Assembly: GCA_021464525.1 (NCBI GenBank)
Contig: JADRCO010000238.1
Location: 1-41,719 of the forward strand
Origin: Rhizophagus sp. LPA8_4_AMF
Lineage: Eukaryota; Glomeromycota; Glomeromycetes; Glomerales; Glomeraceae
DNA length: 41,719 nucleotides
Reading direction: 5' to 3'
Under the pieces are notes generated by a model. The model was not told the DNA's origin. It saw nothing but the letters and a program-made list of their open reading frames with translations, and ran no database searches. Positions 1 to 10,748 of the stretch are shown here, one piece after another; within the stretch, counting starts at the first letter, position 1; each line of letters opens with the position of its first letter. The position numbers and the translations under genes are program-made.

Positions 1-120
1 AACTATATTGCTAATTATAACTATACTAAAAATAAAATAACTAAAAATAAAGTTGCTAAATATAAATATAAAATAACTAAATATAAAATAATATAACTAC
101 ACTAAATATACTAATAATAT
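1..120. repeat. AT-rich degenerate tandem repeat at window edge
   Basis: Short units close to 'ataactaaa' and 'aaatataaa' recur with variation. It is low complexity and I see no coding potential in it. Confidence 0.5.
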
Positions 121-124
121 TCAT

Positions 125-598
125 ATATCACTACTTCATGACGCTACACCATATATCTCTGATAATCCAGATATAGGACTACAATTTGATAAAGGTCTTC
201 AAGATAAACTTATTTCATAGAAAAAAAAGATTATCATAGGTACAATTAATTAAAAGAAGCATAAAGTTACTCCAATAATGAATTGGATACTAAAAACTAA
301 TATGAAATATTATTCTACAGATATTCTTATACAGGTTTCAATTTGGCTTAAGATAAAAACTTTGCAAACAGATAATATTAGATGTATCTTTAAAAAAGCA
401 AAGAGTGTAGAAGATTTAGATATATTAAATGAAGTGATCGTTAAAAATCATAAATTTAGGAAAAATAAACTTAAGATGTGTTATAATAGAAGGAAAAAAC
501 AACTTGAACTTGAGTTGAATATAGGTAAGGCTGGTAGTAGTAAAGAAAAAAATAGGGTATTGGTAAGCAATTTTAGTTACAATATAGAAATAATTTGA
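125..598 (+). pseudogene. Decayed ORF of unknown family
   Basis: One frame reads almost continuously from about 125 to the stop at 596-598, interrupted by a TAG near 218 and a TAA near 251. The uninterrupted part from the ATG at 278 gives 106 residues, Lys/Asn-rich with a basic stretch (HKFRKNKLKMCYNRRKK). I do not recognise the family. The in-frame continuation upstream of the ATG suggests a broken gene rather than a chance ORF, but composition bias alone could also explain it. Confidence 0.3.
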
Positions 599-1935
599 CA
601 ATATTATCAAATTGATCACTTGGTCTATGTTTTAACATTCCATATCAGATAGAATTTATGTATTGCATATGCTTAAAACCACATGAAAGAACAATTTAGT
701 GCATTATTATGCATGTATGAAATGGTTTGGTTTTTGAAGGTCATTGGTCAAATTTTTAAATTTTTTATGATAAAAGCCACCTTTGATCTCAAGGTAACTG
801 GTCAGTCTTTTCTTACAGGAGGGGCAGTATATTTGATAATGTTTAATTTTATTTAAGAATACTTTATTTTATTTTACTGTTGTAAATATATCAATAAATA
901 TGATCATGCCTTTACAAAGAAAAATAAAAAAATAAAAAAATCAATTATATAAAAAAATTATGTATATAATTTATAGAAAAATTTTATAAATTTAAATAAA
1001 TTTTTTAATTTTCTATATAAATTTTACCTTAAATTAATGATATACTGATGATATTTATTATAAGTAGTTAATATTCTATTTAATTTATTAAACATATTTA
1101 TTAATTGAAATTGAAATAATTCTATGAAAATCCAAAACACTTTTTTTTAATAAACTAATATTAATTAGCTATAAAAAGCTTTGTAGTTCAAAAGTTAACT
1201 ATAAAATTAAAATTAAAGTTTGTAAAAATTAAGTTGATTTATAATTTTCTTTATATTTTTTATTAAATAAATATAAAATTATAATTGTAGCATTTGTGGT
1301 AAAAAGGAATGTCCTTTAACCTGTAAAAGACAAAAAATTTTATCCGTTATTTCTGTAAAGATGAGTCTTTCACGGATCCATTCACGGAAATGTAAATTAT
1401 TCGAGTAGTTCCGTGATATAAGGTTATTAATTCCGGAAATATGAGCCTTTTACGGAAAAAAGATGGAATATAAAACACGGATCGACTTTTTATAGGGAGA
1501 AGGGGGTATATTTTTTAGGAAGACGCTGTATAAGAGGTGTACTAGAATCGATCAGAATTGCAATGACATGAACACTAAAATTATTCGACATTATCCCATC
1601 GGATTCTCCTATCATGACTTAAAAGAGAATAAGAATGAGCGTTGTGATTCATCACTTCATTTTTAATTTTTCACATATATCTTTTTTTAATATCAAATAT
1701 TAATTCATCATGTTATTATATCTGTTTTCATTAAATGTTAAATATTTTTCTTATTTTCATGTGCTGCGCTATAGAAACAAATTTATTGTTTGGAAAAAAA
1801 TACGTAACAAGATATAATGCAATGCATAGCAGTACTAATGAAAATAAATGATTTATTTTTCCGGTCAATTATTATTGCAGTATAATAAAGAAAAAGAAAA
1901 ATATATTTAAAATACATGGTTACCCTCTTCAATAA
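599..1935. other. Gene-free AT-rich stretch
   Basis: No ORF looks real here. The only structure I see is a cluster of ACGGA-containing repeats at 1361-1460, listed separately. Confidence 0.5.
1361..1456. repeat. Pair of 16-bp direct repeats exactly 80 bp apart
   Basis: ATGAGTCTTTCACGGA at 1361-1376 and ATGAGCCTTTTACGGA at 1441-1456 match at 14 of 16 positions. Further copies of the ACGGA core lie between them: CACGGAAA near 1383 and the inverted form TTCCGTGA near 1409. This could be part of an old repeat element or a cluster of binding sites. Confidence 0.4.
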
Positions 1936-2960
1936 TCATTTCGATTCAAATTCATCCGTCACCCACTTGATTTGTCCAGCCAATTCCTTAAGTTTTTTAA
2001 GCATATGAATTTGTTAAAATCAATTTCGTTAATGGGTAAAGTAAATGGAATTAGCGCCTCATTAGTGACTAGCTTAATTATAACTCAATAAACCCCTGTC
2101 AAAATGACATCATACATTATTTCTTCCTTATCATGTTTGCACTTATTATTACATTGAGCGAATCTTGTAACTGAATTGCGTTCTGACCAATCCTCCCAGC
2201 TAAAATCTTCTTTTAGTCTCGGTAACAACAATAATCACATCACCAGCCTTGATAACCCAATCCACGCCCTTTACCATGGTTCCTGGATAATTTGTATCCT
2301 GGACATACTTTTACTGCTTTATCCACAATTATAAACACCATAAAGAATGGATGAAATAAATTCAGCTGTTAGTCTTAACAATATCTTGATCTGAGGAATA
2401 ACCACGAGAATGGCTGTTGTACTGCAAATCACCATAATTAACTTCCGTTGGACATGTTATGCGGCATTCTCAAAAAACAATGAAACGTGTCTACGACGAT
2501 TGAGAAGTTTATCTTTAATCCTTGGGTTCAGATTACAATCCTCCTCATATAAACTAAACAATGTTTTTTCACAACTTATACCGATACGTTTGTTCTTAGT
2601 CTCGTCTGGAAATGTGAAATATACGTGAAGCTGAGGCTTCGAAACTTTTAACTTGCATCCAATTGCAGTGCAATAGACCTCTTTCGTTTCGACGGATGCT
2701 ATACGATAATAAATATGTGTTCGTCGTCAGGTAGAGTAGAAGTGTTTGCTAATCTTCAAAAGTGGAGACAGTTTGACTTGATAACGTTAATTTTTGTATT
2801 TACGGCAGTTAATTTATAATTTTATTCTTTGGGTGAAATGTCCCACCTTCCATAGCTTAATATCTTTAGGATACGTCCTCGAACTTAAGGTGATGCTCCT
2901 TCTTGTTGGCTTTCCTAAGTTCACTAACCCATTATTTTGTTAAAAGCACTGTTGTGAGTC
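1936..2960 (-). pseudogene. Decayed Crinkler-like effector gene with PD-(D/E)XK-like C-terminal part
   Basis: Reading the minus strand across several frameshifts and stops gives recognisable pieces in order. An N-terminal piece has SELRKANKK, then KFEDV, then LWKVDIS (about 2930-2830), resembling the LWKV..I end of Crinkler (CRN) N-terminal domains. A middle piece reads ASVETKEVYCTAIGCKLKVS and continues to about 2461. A C-terminal piece has DWVIKAGDVIIVVTETKR (about 2260-2205), GQNAIQLQDS, and ends IKWVTDEFESK with a stop at 1936-1938. The D...E-x-K arrangement resembles the restriction-endonuclease-like domain of many fungal CRN proteins. At least four frame changes are needed, so the gene is dead. 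The family call is from memory of motifs; exact borders are uncertain. Confidence 0.55.
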
Positions 2961-3384
2961 TTCACGTTTAAGCCCACTTTTTTTGCCGATCACGATCACG
3001 TTGAGCTACAAAATATAAAAGTAGTTACATGATTATTTTTACGTCATTAAAAGACTTTCAGTTCCATGAAAGGTAATAAATTAAAAGATAGAGAAAAGTT
3101 GATATTTTAATTGTTTTAATTCTATAACGTGAACTTTACATCAATCAAAATGTTTATTAAATGTACTACTAGTATAGTATATAAAATTTTTTTTTTTTTA
3201 AATACACTTTTTAACCAAAAATTAAAATATTTTAACATCCTTGCAAAAAAACAAAGATAATACTGTACAACTTTTTGCAAAAGATGTATAATTTATCTAG
3301 TATGAAAAAAAAACTATATATAGACATGATCTTATTACCATAATTAATTCATAATATACATAAATTTTTCCTTAAGAGAATAAA

Positions 3385-5564
3385 TCATTTATCTTGCTCT
3401 TTTTCCCATTCACCACATGCTCCCAGTATGACATTATCATTATCACTTGTATTACTTATAAGTTTATCGTCATGGTCATCATCTGATCCAATACTTGAAT
3501 CGCCACCATCTACTCTTATTACGTAACACACCCGAACAGCACGATCTTTCGAGAACGGTAAACTATATTTAAAAACTCCACGTATAGTTAAATCATATTG
3601 TCGCCTTACAATATATGACCTATCAAATAATTAAACAAAAATAAGTAACTGCTAAAAATAAATTTAAATAAAATAATAAAATTGCACATACCATCGTTCT
3701 TGGCCTTCTTTGCCGCCAGGATTTCTCAATCTAACTTGTACCGACGGCTCACTTACTACGCCCGTTTTATTAAATCCAGCAGCAAATACGAGAGGTTCAT
3801 CGAAATGTGATATACTTCCTAGTTCACTAGGTGTAACCTCACTTATAGGTTCACTATCCTTGGCATCGTCCCAGTGACTTCCTGGTCCACCAGGAATTCC
3901 ACCAGGTACATTATTCCTTACAGGTGTGGCAAAGACGGTAAGATATGATTTTACAATCTCAATATTCCAGAGGCCGTAATTACGACCTTTTACATGAATG
4001 TTAAACATAAGTTCCTTATCGGCGGCAAGAACATTTGATATACCAGTAATACTAACATCCGTTAATGGACGTGTGGATGCAAAATATAATAAATAAGAGG
4101 ATGCCAAAAGGAATACGATGATTACTGTTAAAGAAGACATTGTCGGGACACATGATTGTCTAAAGATAATAAAAAAAAAAAAAATGAGAACTTTTATCAA
4201 AGATTTTAACTCACTTATTTTACAATTACCTTTGACGCGTCTCATAATTTGGTGCAAATAATGGTAATCTTTCATCATCAGCATACCAATCATTGTAAGC
4301 ATTATAAGGATAATTTGAAGATCCATAATTATGATATCCCTTTTTATATTGAAAGACATATTGAGACATGTCGGGTAATGAGGATCGCATAACTCCATTT
4401 GATTTATAAGTATTGTGGTTATTAAAATTATTTTGAGAACCACCTCGATTAAATTGGTTTGGAGCTACATCATCTGTTCCAGATGTGCTATTGTAATACC
4501 CGTAAAGCGGAGGACGATGTAAATAATTACTGTATGGACGGTGTGAATTTGGAATCGCACCGTACATATTAGGAGGCATATGATAAGAAGGATATCCATA
4601 ATTGTTATCAGATGGCATATGTGGATATGAAAATGGCTGTAATTGCGGCGTTCCACTAGGTAAACTCGTCACAGATGATGCGCGAGAGTGATCGTTGCTA
4701 TATATATAATCTTCTTCTTCATCAGCATCTTTTAATCACAAAAAATATCATTAAAATAAATGGAAACAAATGTGTTAAGATGTCATAAAACCATCATACT
4801 TGCATGCTCACCTTCAGCAGCAACTACAGCGCTGGCAACATTAGCAGCAAATATATCAGCTCGTGACATTCCTGTGTAACGCAAATTATATTACTGAACA
4901 GTTGGCAAAAAACAAAATAGATTATTAAAAGTATACCCACCTTCAGTTATGTTGATTGGTGCACGCTTTTTCTTTTTTGAAGGTTTCACAGTTTCTACCG
5001 CTTTATTAGGCCGCTGTTCAGACTATTCAAAAGGCGACACATTAGTTAACTTCCTTTTTTTTTTGAAAAAAGCACGTGATTCTTGATTTTTGGTTTTTGA
5101 TGCCAAAAAATTAAACAATTCCTATCTTCAAAATTATTTTAACAAAAAAAAAAAGAATATTTTATAAAAATTATGTATAAATAAAAAATATACAAATTTA
5201 CCTGTGTACTATCCTTTTTTGCATTTCGGTTGCAATAGGCAGTTTCTACAATTAATTGTCTATCAGATTTATTTTTCATGATTCTTGGGGAAAGCGTAGC
5301 GAATTTGTCCACCAACTTTTTTGTGCGGGAAGGTGAATGAGGTGGTTGAATTACTGGTTTTTGCTGTGGCTGTGGCTGTTGTGGCTGTTGTGATATCTCC
5401 AGTTGTGTATTATTTGAAATAGTTGAACTGCTACTGCTCACACTACAACTGTAACTTTGTGGTGATTCTTCAGAAATTGTGGATTGTGTTGGCATACTAA
5501 TGGACATTTGTTTCGAATTTTGTGAACTTTGCCCAAGTTGTGAATTAACTATATTAGAAGACAT
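3385..5564 (-). CDS. VAC7: Vac7-like vacuolar membrane protein (TMEM106/LEA-2 fold)
   Basis: Six exons, all phases consistent: 5564-5202, 5022-4941, 4871-4812, 4728-4230, 4159-3692, 3619-3385; 568 residues. The N-terminal half is low complexity: Ser/Gln-rich to about residue 90, a KKKKR patch near 137-141, then an Asn/Tyr/Pro-rich region. A single membrane segment lies at about 344-362 (SSLTVIIVFLLASSYLLYF), followed by a lumenal domain with DVSITGISNVLAADKELMFN and later VRGVFKYSLPFS..AVRVCYVIRVD. This order is typical of fungal Vac7. Known role: Vac7 activates the Fab1/Fig4/Vac14 complex that makes PI(3,5)P2 on the vacuole, and its lumenal domain is related to LEA-2/TMEM106. The protein is about half the length of yeast Vac7, mainly from a shorter disordered head. 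The start is the first ATG of a long open exon; an upstream non-coding exon is possible. Confidence 0.82.
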
Positions 5565-7211
5565 ATTTCTATTTTAGAATGTAACTAATCTATATAACGG
5601 TAAGTAAGGTAAATCTAGGGGAACTATAAGGGCCGCGAGTTTATAGGAATGGTAAGGGAAAGGTGAGAAAATTTAAATTTGTCTAATATTTCTATATATT
5701 TGTTGATGTAAAGATAAAATGTCCCTTCTCTAACGAACTTCCGTGTCTTTTATACTTTTTTGTGACCGAGAACAGAATCAAACGGTATTGTTTATATTGG
5801 TATTCAGTGTAAGTGTTTGTCAACTAAAGGAAATACTCAGGTTGATAACGTCTTCGAGTTTCTTGTGTTTGATCAAACAAACAAACCTGTACAAATATTT
5901 ATTTTTGTTTGGGGATACAGAGTCTCTATGAGAATGTATATGACGTTGGTTTTTTATGATAGAGACGAACGAGGAATAGTTAGGTGAATAGTTTGTAATA
6001 CACTATTAAAAATTATGATTTACTGACAATTGTTTTTAATTATTTTTTTTTTTCTCTCTTTTTTTCACGAAAAGATATATGTAATATAAGCAAAAAAGAA
6101 AAGCAGGCACATTTACGATTCACTGTATAATTTTTTATGAGAATTGTTTTCACGATAATTTTGTCGCAATGATATTGATAAATTGATAATGTAAATGGCT
6201 CAAATTGCAGAAATATATATAAAAGGATAATCCTTAGGGAGTATCACAAAAAAAAAGCAAAAAAAAAAAAAAAAAAAATTTGTAATTGCAGGATTCTATA
6301 AAAATAAAAACGTTTCGTACCTTTTCACAAGCACATGACACCTTTGCATCATGTTGTAATTCCGTTGCAGATTACCCCTCGTTCGAAATATATTCATTTA
6401 TTTTATTTTATTTTTTATTGGTTGATATTAAACCATTATTTCAGTTTAGATCCAAATCAATGTATAAAATGTGCAAATAAAAAAAAAAAATACCGTCTTC
6501 TTTTCAATGCTCATATTATACAACTATTTGAGGGGGGAGGGGTTGCGTGCGTGCAATTTAACCGTATATAACTTTTCCGTTACAAAAATTCTCATAACCG
6601 TCAGTAAGTACTGTACAAAGTTCAAGATCAAAAGATCATACCCGAGGTTCGTGACTTTCGTCATGTAAGGAATAATAATGTACGGATTATCACTCCAGGT
6701 ACTGGTACTGTACATCACTTTTATAATAAAGATAGAAATAGTAAACAGCTACCTCAGGGTGATACATGGTGATACAGAAAGAAAAACCACATGTGAGATA
6801 GGTCATGGGTATACAATAATGATGAATTCTAAGGGTAATATTTTTTTTATAATTTAATTTAGTTCTAATTTATATGATAATATTTTGCATATATTGTATA
6901 TGAATGACGCAGGATTTAGTAATTATTTTTTTTTTTTTAATTTAATAACAATGTAAAACAATAGTTTTTAAAATTTAACAGCTATGTTATATACACGTTA
7001 TTATGTACATATTCGTGCAATGCTTATGAAATAATGAATAAAAATCTCTTCATACCAAACAATATTTATTAGTAAAAATATGCATCATTATGAAATAACC
7101 CATGTTCAAACCTTTATACAGTGATTCAAAATTCTCAATTATTTCGCGTCCTATAGCATTACCAATATTAATATCCATCTTAATAATTATATAGCGAGAT
7201 ACTCGTTAAAT
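5565..7211. other. Intergenic region between VAC7-like and CMR1 genes
   Basis: Upstream of the VAC7-like start and downstream of the CMR1 stop. It has long A and T runs (for example near 6250-6280) and a small G-rich patch at 6531-6541. ORFs of 60-78 codons here overlap in several frames and show no family resemblance; I treat them as chance. Confidence 0.5.
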
Positions 7212-8996
7212 TCATACTAAAACGATAGGAGTCACCTTTGGCTTCTCTTCTATGAAACATAAAAAACATATTTTAATATATTTCAAATTACCAAAAGAAT
7301 CCCAACTAATACTTACGCCAAACAACCATTCTACCACTAGCATTTCCACCGACAATTATGTTTAGCTTTGGGTGAAAAGCATTTACAGCTGAATTAAGAA
7401 AGCAGATTATATAAATAAAATATTCTTTGAATCCAGAATATCAGAATAACTTTCGATTCTTTTTTTACCTGGTATAGCAGTCAGATTCTCATCACGCATA
7501 TTCCAAATTAATTCTCCAGTAACTGCCGAATATACATCTGCCGATCTTTTCATATTCCCAATGATAAAATGAGGATGCAAGTTTGGGTTTGGATTCCAGG
7601 TCGCTCGTAACATTGTCACCCACCTTGGAAGTAAAAATATTCATGCACATTATAATAATGTTAATTATTTCGTAAGTAAAATAAATCATATGAATTTGCA
7701 CTTACCTTCCTACTTGATTGTTATGTGGGACCTGTATACGTTCTTTTAACTTTCTTTCCTCATTATAATAGAATACTCGTAACAAGTCATCATAGCTGGT
7801 TGAAACAACTTTGTCTCCTGTGGGACTCCAGTATGCGCTAGTTACTGATTTAGCGAATGTGAATTCTTGAACTTTACAATCTGAGCCCAGTTTACGAATA
7901 TCCCAAAGACACATCGTCCTATCCAATGAAGCAGTGACCATTAATTCTGGACGTATTGGATTCAAAGAAACACACCCGACTTTCCTATCATGAAGATTGT
8001 AACCGTTAAAAACGGTTATAGGTTGACGAATATCTTTGACTCCAACAGGTCCTTCATTTGTTGAAAAGTAAATTATTTGCCCAGTTGAGCCCATATCAAA
8101 ATGAGTATAAGTATACTCATTATGAACGAAAGCTTCTATAGACTTAGCTTGATTAAGGTCGAGATAGCGAATTGAACCGTCATATGAAGATGTAAAGAGC
8201 AAATTTGAATCCGTAGGAGAATATTGAGAACACGTTATGGTTTTTGAATGTGCGTCGAACATGAAAGTTTGGCATTCTCCGTTCCCATATTCATCCACAT
8301 TTATCTCATTGACATCCCAGAAACCTAAAGAACCTTGTTTGTCTCCCACAGATGCTAATATCTTATCTTTCGAGGGATGTACGGACATACAATATATTCT
8401 TTCAGGGGTTACTTTTACGGATGACCAATCTTCGGTCTTTTTAAGATTAAGTGATCGACATCTCCATCGTACTGCTTTCAAACCCTCTTTACCGCCTGGA
8501 ACTGAATCGAAATTAACATCATTCGTTTGAACTTTATCAACTTCATATTCCTTTCTAGAATTCTTGGCCATTGATAAATCAGATAGAATGCCTATAAATT
8601 GATTAGTTTCATCAACTGATGTTACATTGGCACGAATCGCGTGCAAGGCTAGGATGCCTTCTAGGCGAGCTTTTTTTTTTTTTTTTTCTATTTCTTCTTC
8701 GGCTCGCCTTTTTTCTTCTGGTGATTCTGGTTTAACACCGCGTAAGCGTAAAGAATGCCGTATAGGCTGAGTTTTAACTTTTGGTGGCCTTGGCTTTGGC
8801 TTGGGTTTCCTAAAGGATCTGACAATATCTGGTATATTGAGTTGCTGAAGAATTTCCTCATTTCGACGAATGTTTTCCTGACGTTGTCGCTCGCTAATAA
8901 GTAATAATAACGAGGTAATAATAGAATTAATTATATGATATATGACGCGTTCAAAAAAAAAAAATTTACTTACTATTCATTGGCAAAGTCACTCAT
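7212..8996 (-). CDS. CMR1: WD40 DNA damage-binding protein Cmr1 (WDR76 family)
   Basis: Five exons: 8996-8974, 8893-7706, 7623-7469, 7388-7317, 7249-7212; 491 residues, close to yeast Cmr1. The N-terminus MSDFANEY is split by an intron after 23 coding bases. A basic and charged coiled stretch follows (about 8-95), including five lysines read from an unbroken A17 run. The rest is a WD40 propeller, with visible blades GSLGFWDV, GSIRYLDL and DRTMCLWDIRK, the family-typical PGGKEGLKA, and RWVTMLRATWNPNP near the end. Known role: nuclear protein at DNA lesions and replication stress, and in the intranuclear quality-control compartment. The last junction (TGG C / AA GAG) uses a consensus GTAAGT donor; reading through instead would end the protein two residues later, so the final 13 residues are less certain. 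Confidence 0.88.
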
Positions 8997-9875
8997 TTTG
9001 TAATAAAATAAGAATATTTTGGTTGAACGCGTTTTGAAATGATTTAAAAAAACTCGTAAAACACTCAATTTCTTTTTTTTTCGTAAGTCGCAAGCTTATC
9101 AACTATTCTGGGATTTTTTCCACGCGAAAACTAATTATATTATTACATGAAAAAATCGTGTTACTCGATTAAAAAAAGTCTAAATGACAGTATGACACAA
9201 TGATTATTACATTGGCGGCTGATGCTGAATCAACGACATGTGATCAATATGATGAACCAATCACTGTGGCAATCTTAGATATATAATTATATAAATTGAC
9301 CTAAAAATCCGTAAAAAAAATTTTTTCAGCATTATTTTTTTTACGGTAAGTAAATTTTTTTTTACTAAAGAAGTTATTTATATATTCACATGATGAATTT
9401 TTATTCCTTTGGCTGTCTGAAGACAAAAAAAAAATGAGGATAAAAAAACAAAAATCGCTAGAAAAATATTTTCTGATTAATAAAAAAAAAATTTTTTTTT
9501 TTCTTTGTTATATCATAATTTATTTTAATTTTATTATTTTTATTGCTGTTTTTTTAGATCGGCAAAAAGGTGCCGATCGTTTATGGGCTGTATGAGGGTA
9601 ATTATTATGCCGTTCCGATTTGCCAAGTTCTGCGCACAAACGAAACGTAGCACCTGATTTTTCAATTAAAAATATGTATAATATTAATAAGTTCAAGTAC
9701 TACAAAACAAAACGTGGAACTTAAAATATTCTAGTTGGGATAAAAAGGGAATAATAAGTTATATTGTACATTATTAATGAAATATAAATATCAGAATCAA
9801 ATCCAAGTAAATTATTTCGTTTCTCCTTTTCCTTTTAAAATAAATTTTATAATTCTACATTTTTTTTTAATCAGT
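8997..9875. promoter_or_regulatory. Divergent intergenic region, CMR1 and an unrecognised gene
   Basis: Holds an ACGCGT box at 9027-9032, just upstream of the CMR1 start; another lies in CMR1 intron 1 at 8945-8950. It also holds an 8-bp perfect inverted repeat at 9557-9578 and long A/T runs. ACGCGT is the MBF site of yeast S-phase genes, which would suit a replication-linked gene, but the same hexamer also occurs inside two exons in this window. A GTAAG donor at 9346 and the T-rich AG at 9873-9874 could bound a 5' UTR intron of the plus-strand gene, although at 529 bp it would be unusually long. Confidence 0.3.
9557..9578. repeat. Perfect 8-bp inverted repeat with 6-base loop
   Basis: GATCGGCA, six bases AAAAGG, then TGCCGATC. 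It stands out by GC content in AT-rich surroundings and could be a protein-binding palindrome or an RNA hairpin if transcribed. Confidence 0.4.
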
Positions 9876-10496
9876 ATGTCTCAAAAGCCTGTCTCGAATG
9901 TTGTTAATAACAAACGTCTTAGCATGATGGGCTCGATGTTTTTATCTACACCGCCTCCACCTTTTATCGAATCCAAAGAACAAGAAAATTTTAAATTATG
10001 CAAAATGAACTCACATGGAATTTGTCTTCCGCCGTCACCGAATGAAATAAATAGATATGAAAAATGGCATGATAATGAAGATGAGGATTATTTTTCATTT
10101 GCCGCAAGTGACTTGGCAACATCAAATAAGGCTCGCTCAAAACATTCCTCTCATGCATTTGCTAGATTAGAAACAACTAAGGAAAATGATACGTTTACAA
10201 GTTTGTCACAAAAAGTCATCGTAGAGTCACCAAAAATTACAGATAATTTGGTTCTACAATTAGAAGATACCTCCACACCTCCCATGTTATCATCATGCTC
10301 AACTTCAACTTCCGGGGATTCCGATATCGATGATTTAAATCAGGAAAATTCTACCTTTACTTCCAAACCTCCAATGCAAAAACATCTAACTAAAGAATTT
10401 GATTCTTATGTATCTGAATTTATTCGTCATAGCGAATTTACTATGAAAGTTGCAAAGCAACGGGAAGCCACTTCCATCTTCGGAAATTTCTTTTAA
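9876..10496 (+). CDS. Unrecognised Ser/Thr/Pro-rich protein, probably disordered
   Basis: A single open exon of 206 residues starting MSQKPVSNV. The frame stays open to an ATG at 9777, but the 33 extra residues are AT-driven and a T-rich AG splice acceptor sits just before the chosen ATG, so I prefer 9876. Visible features: a poly-Pro run (STPPPPF), an LPPSP motif, an acidic DNEDEDYFSF patch, a Ser/Thr/acidic stretch (SSCSTSTSGDSDIDD), and a possible C-terminal helix ending IFGNFF. There is no membrane segment or signal peptide. Codon pattern and the composed, non-repetitive sequence suggest a real gene. The several SP/TP sites could be CDK/MAPK targets (inference). Likely lineage-specific. 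Confidence 0.6.
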   Translation: MSQKPVSNVVNNKRLSMMGSMFLSTPPPPFIESKEQENFKLCKMNSHGICLPPSPNEINRYEKWHDNEDEDYFSFAASDLATSNKARSKHSSHAFARLETTKENDTFTSLSQKVIVESPKITDNLVLQLEDTSTPPMLSSCSTSTSGDSDIDDLNQENSTFTSKPPMQKHLTKEFDSYVSEFIRHSEFTMKVAKQREATSIFGNFF

Positions 10497-10748
10497 TCAC
10501 TAAACCTCGTTAATAATTTAGTTTAATTAATTGTCATGGTTGCATTTCTTAATTTGCATTGTCTTGTACATAGTAATTACCTTGTGCTGATTAACATAAT
10601 CATAAAAACATTAATAGTTAATATTAACAAAAATTTTATAAAATTAATAAATTAATAAAATTAATATTTTACTTTTAAATAGATACTTTATTTACGTCTT
10701 TAGAATAATACAAAGTTGCTAACAACTCGAATTTGGTAATTCTTGTAA

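Noticed and set aside
2410..2628. Plus-strand ORF of 72 codons
   Set aside because: It lies antisense to the decayed Crinkler-like gene.
6286..6718. Several overlapping ORFs of 64-78 codons on both strands
   Set aside because: They overlap in many frames, have AT-driven composition and no family resemblance.
8945..9032. Two ACGCGT (MBF-type) boxes near the CMR1 start as evidence for cell-cycle control
   Set aside because: The same hexamer occurs inside VAC7 and DML1 exons, so two copies are weak evidence. Mentioned only as a possibility.
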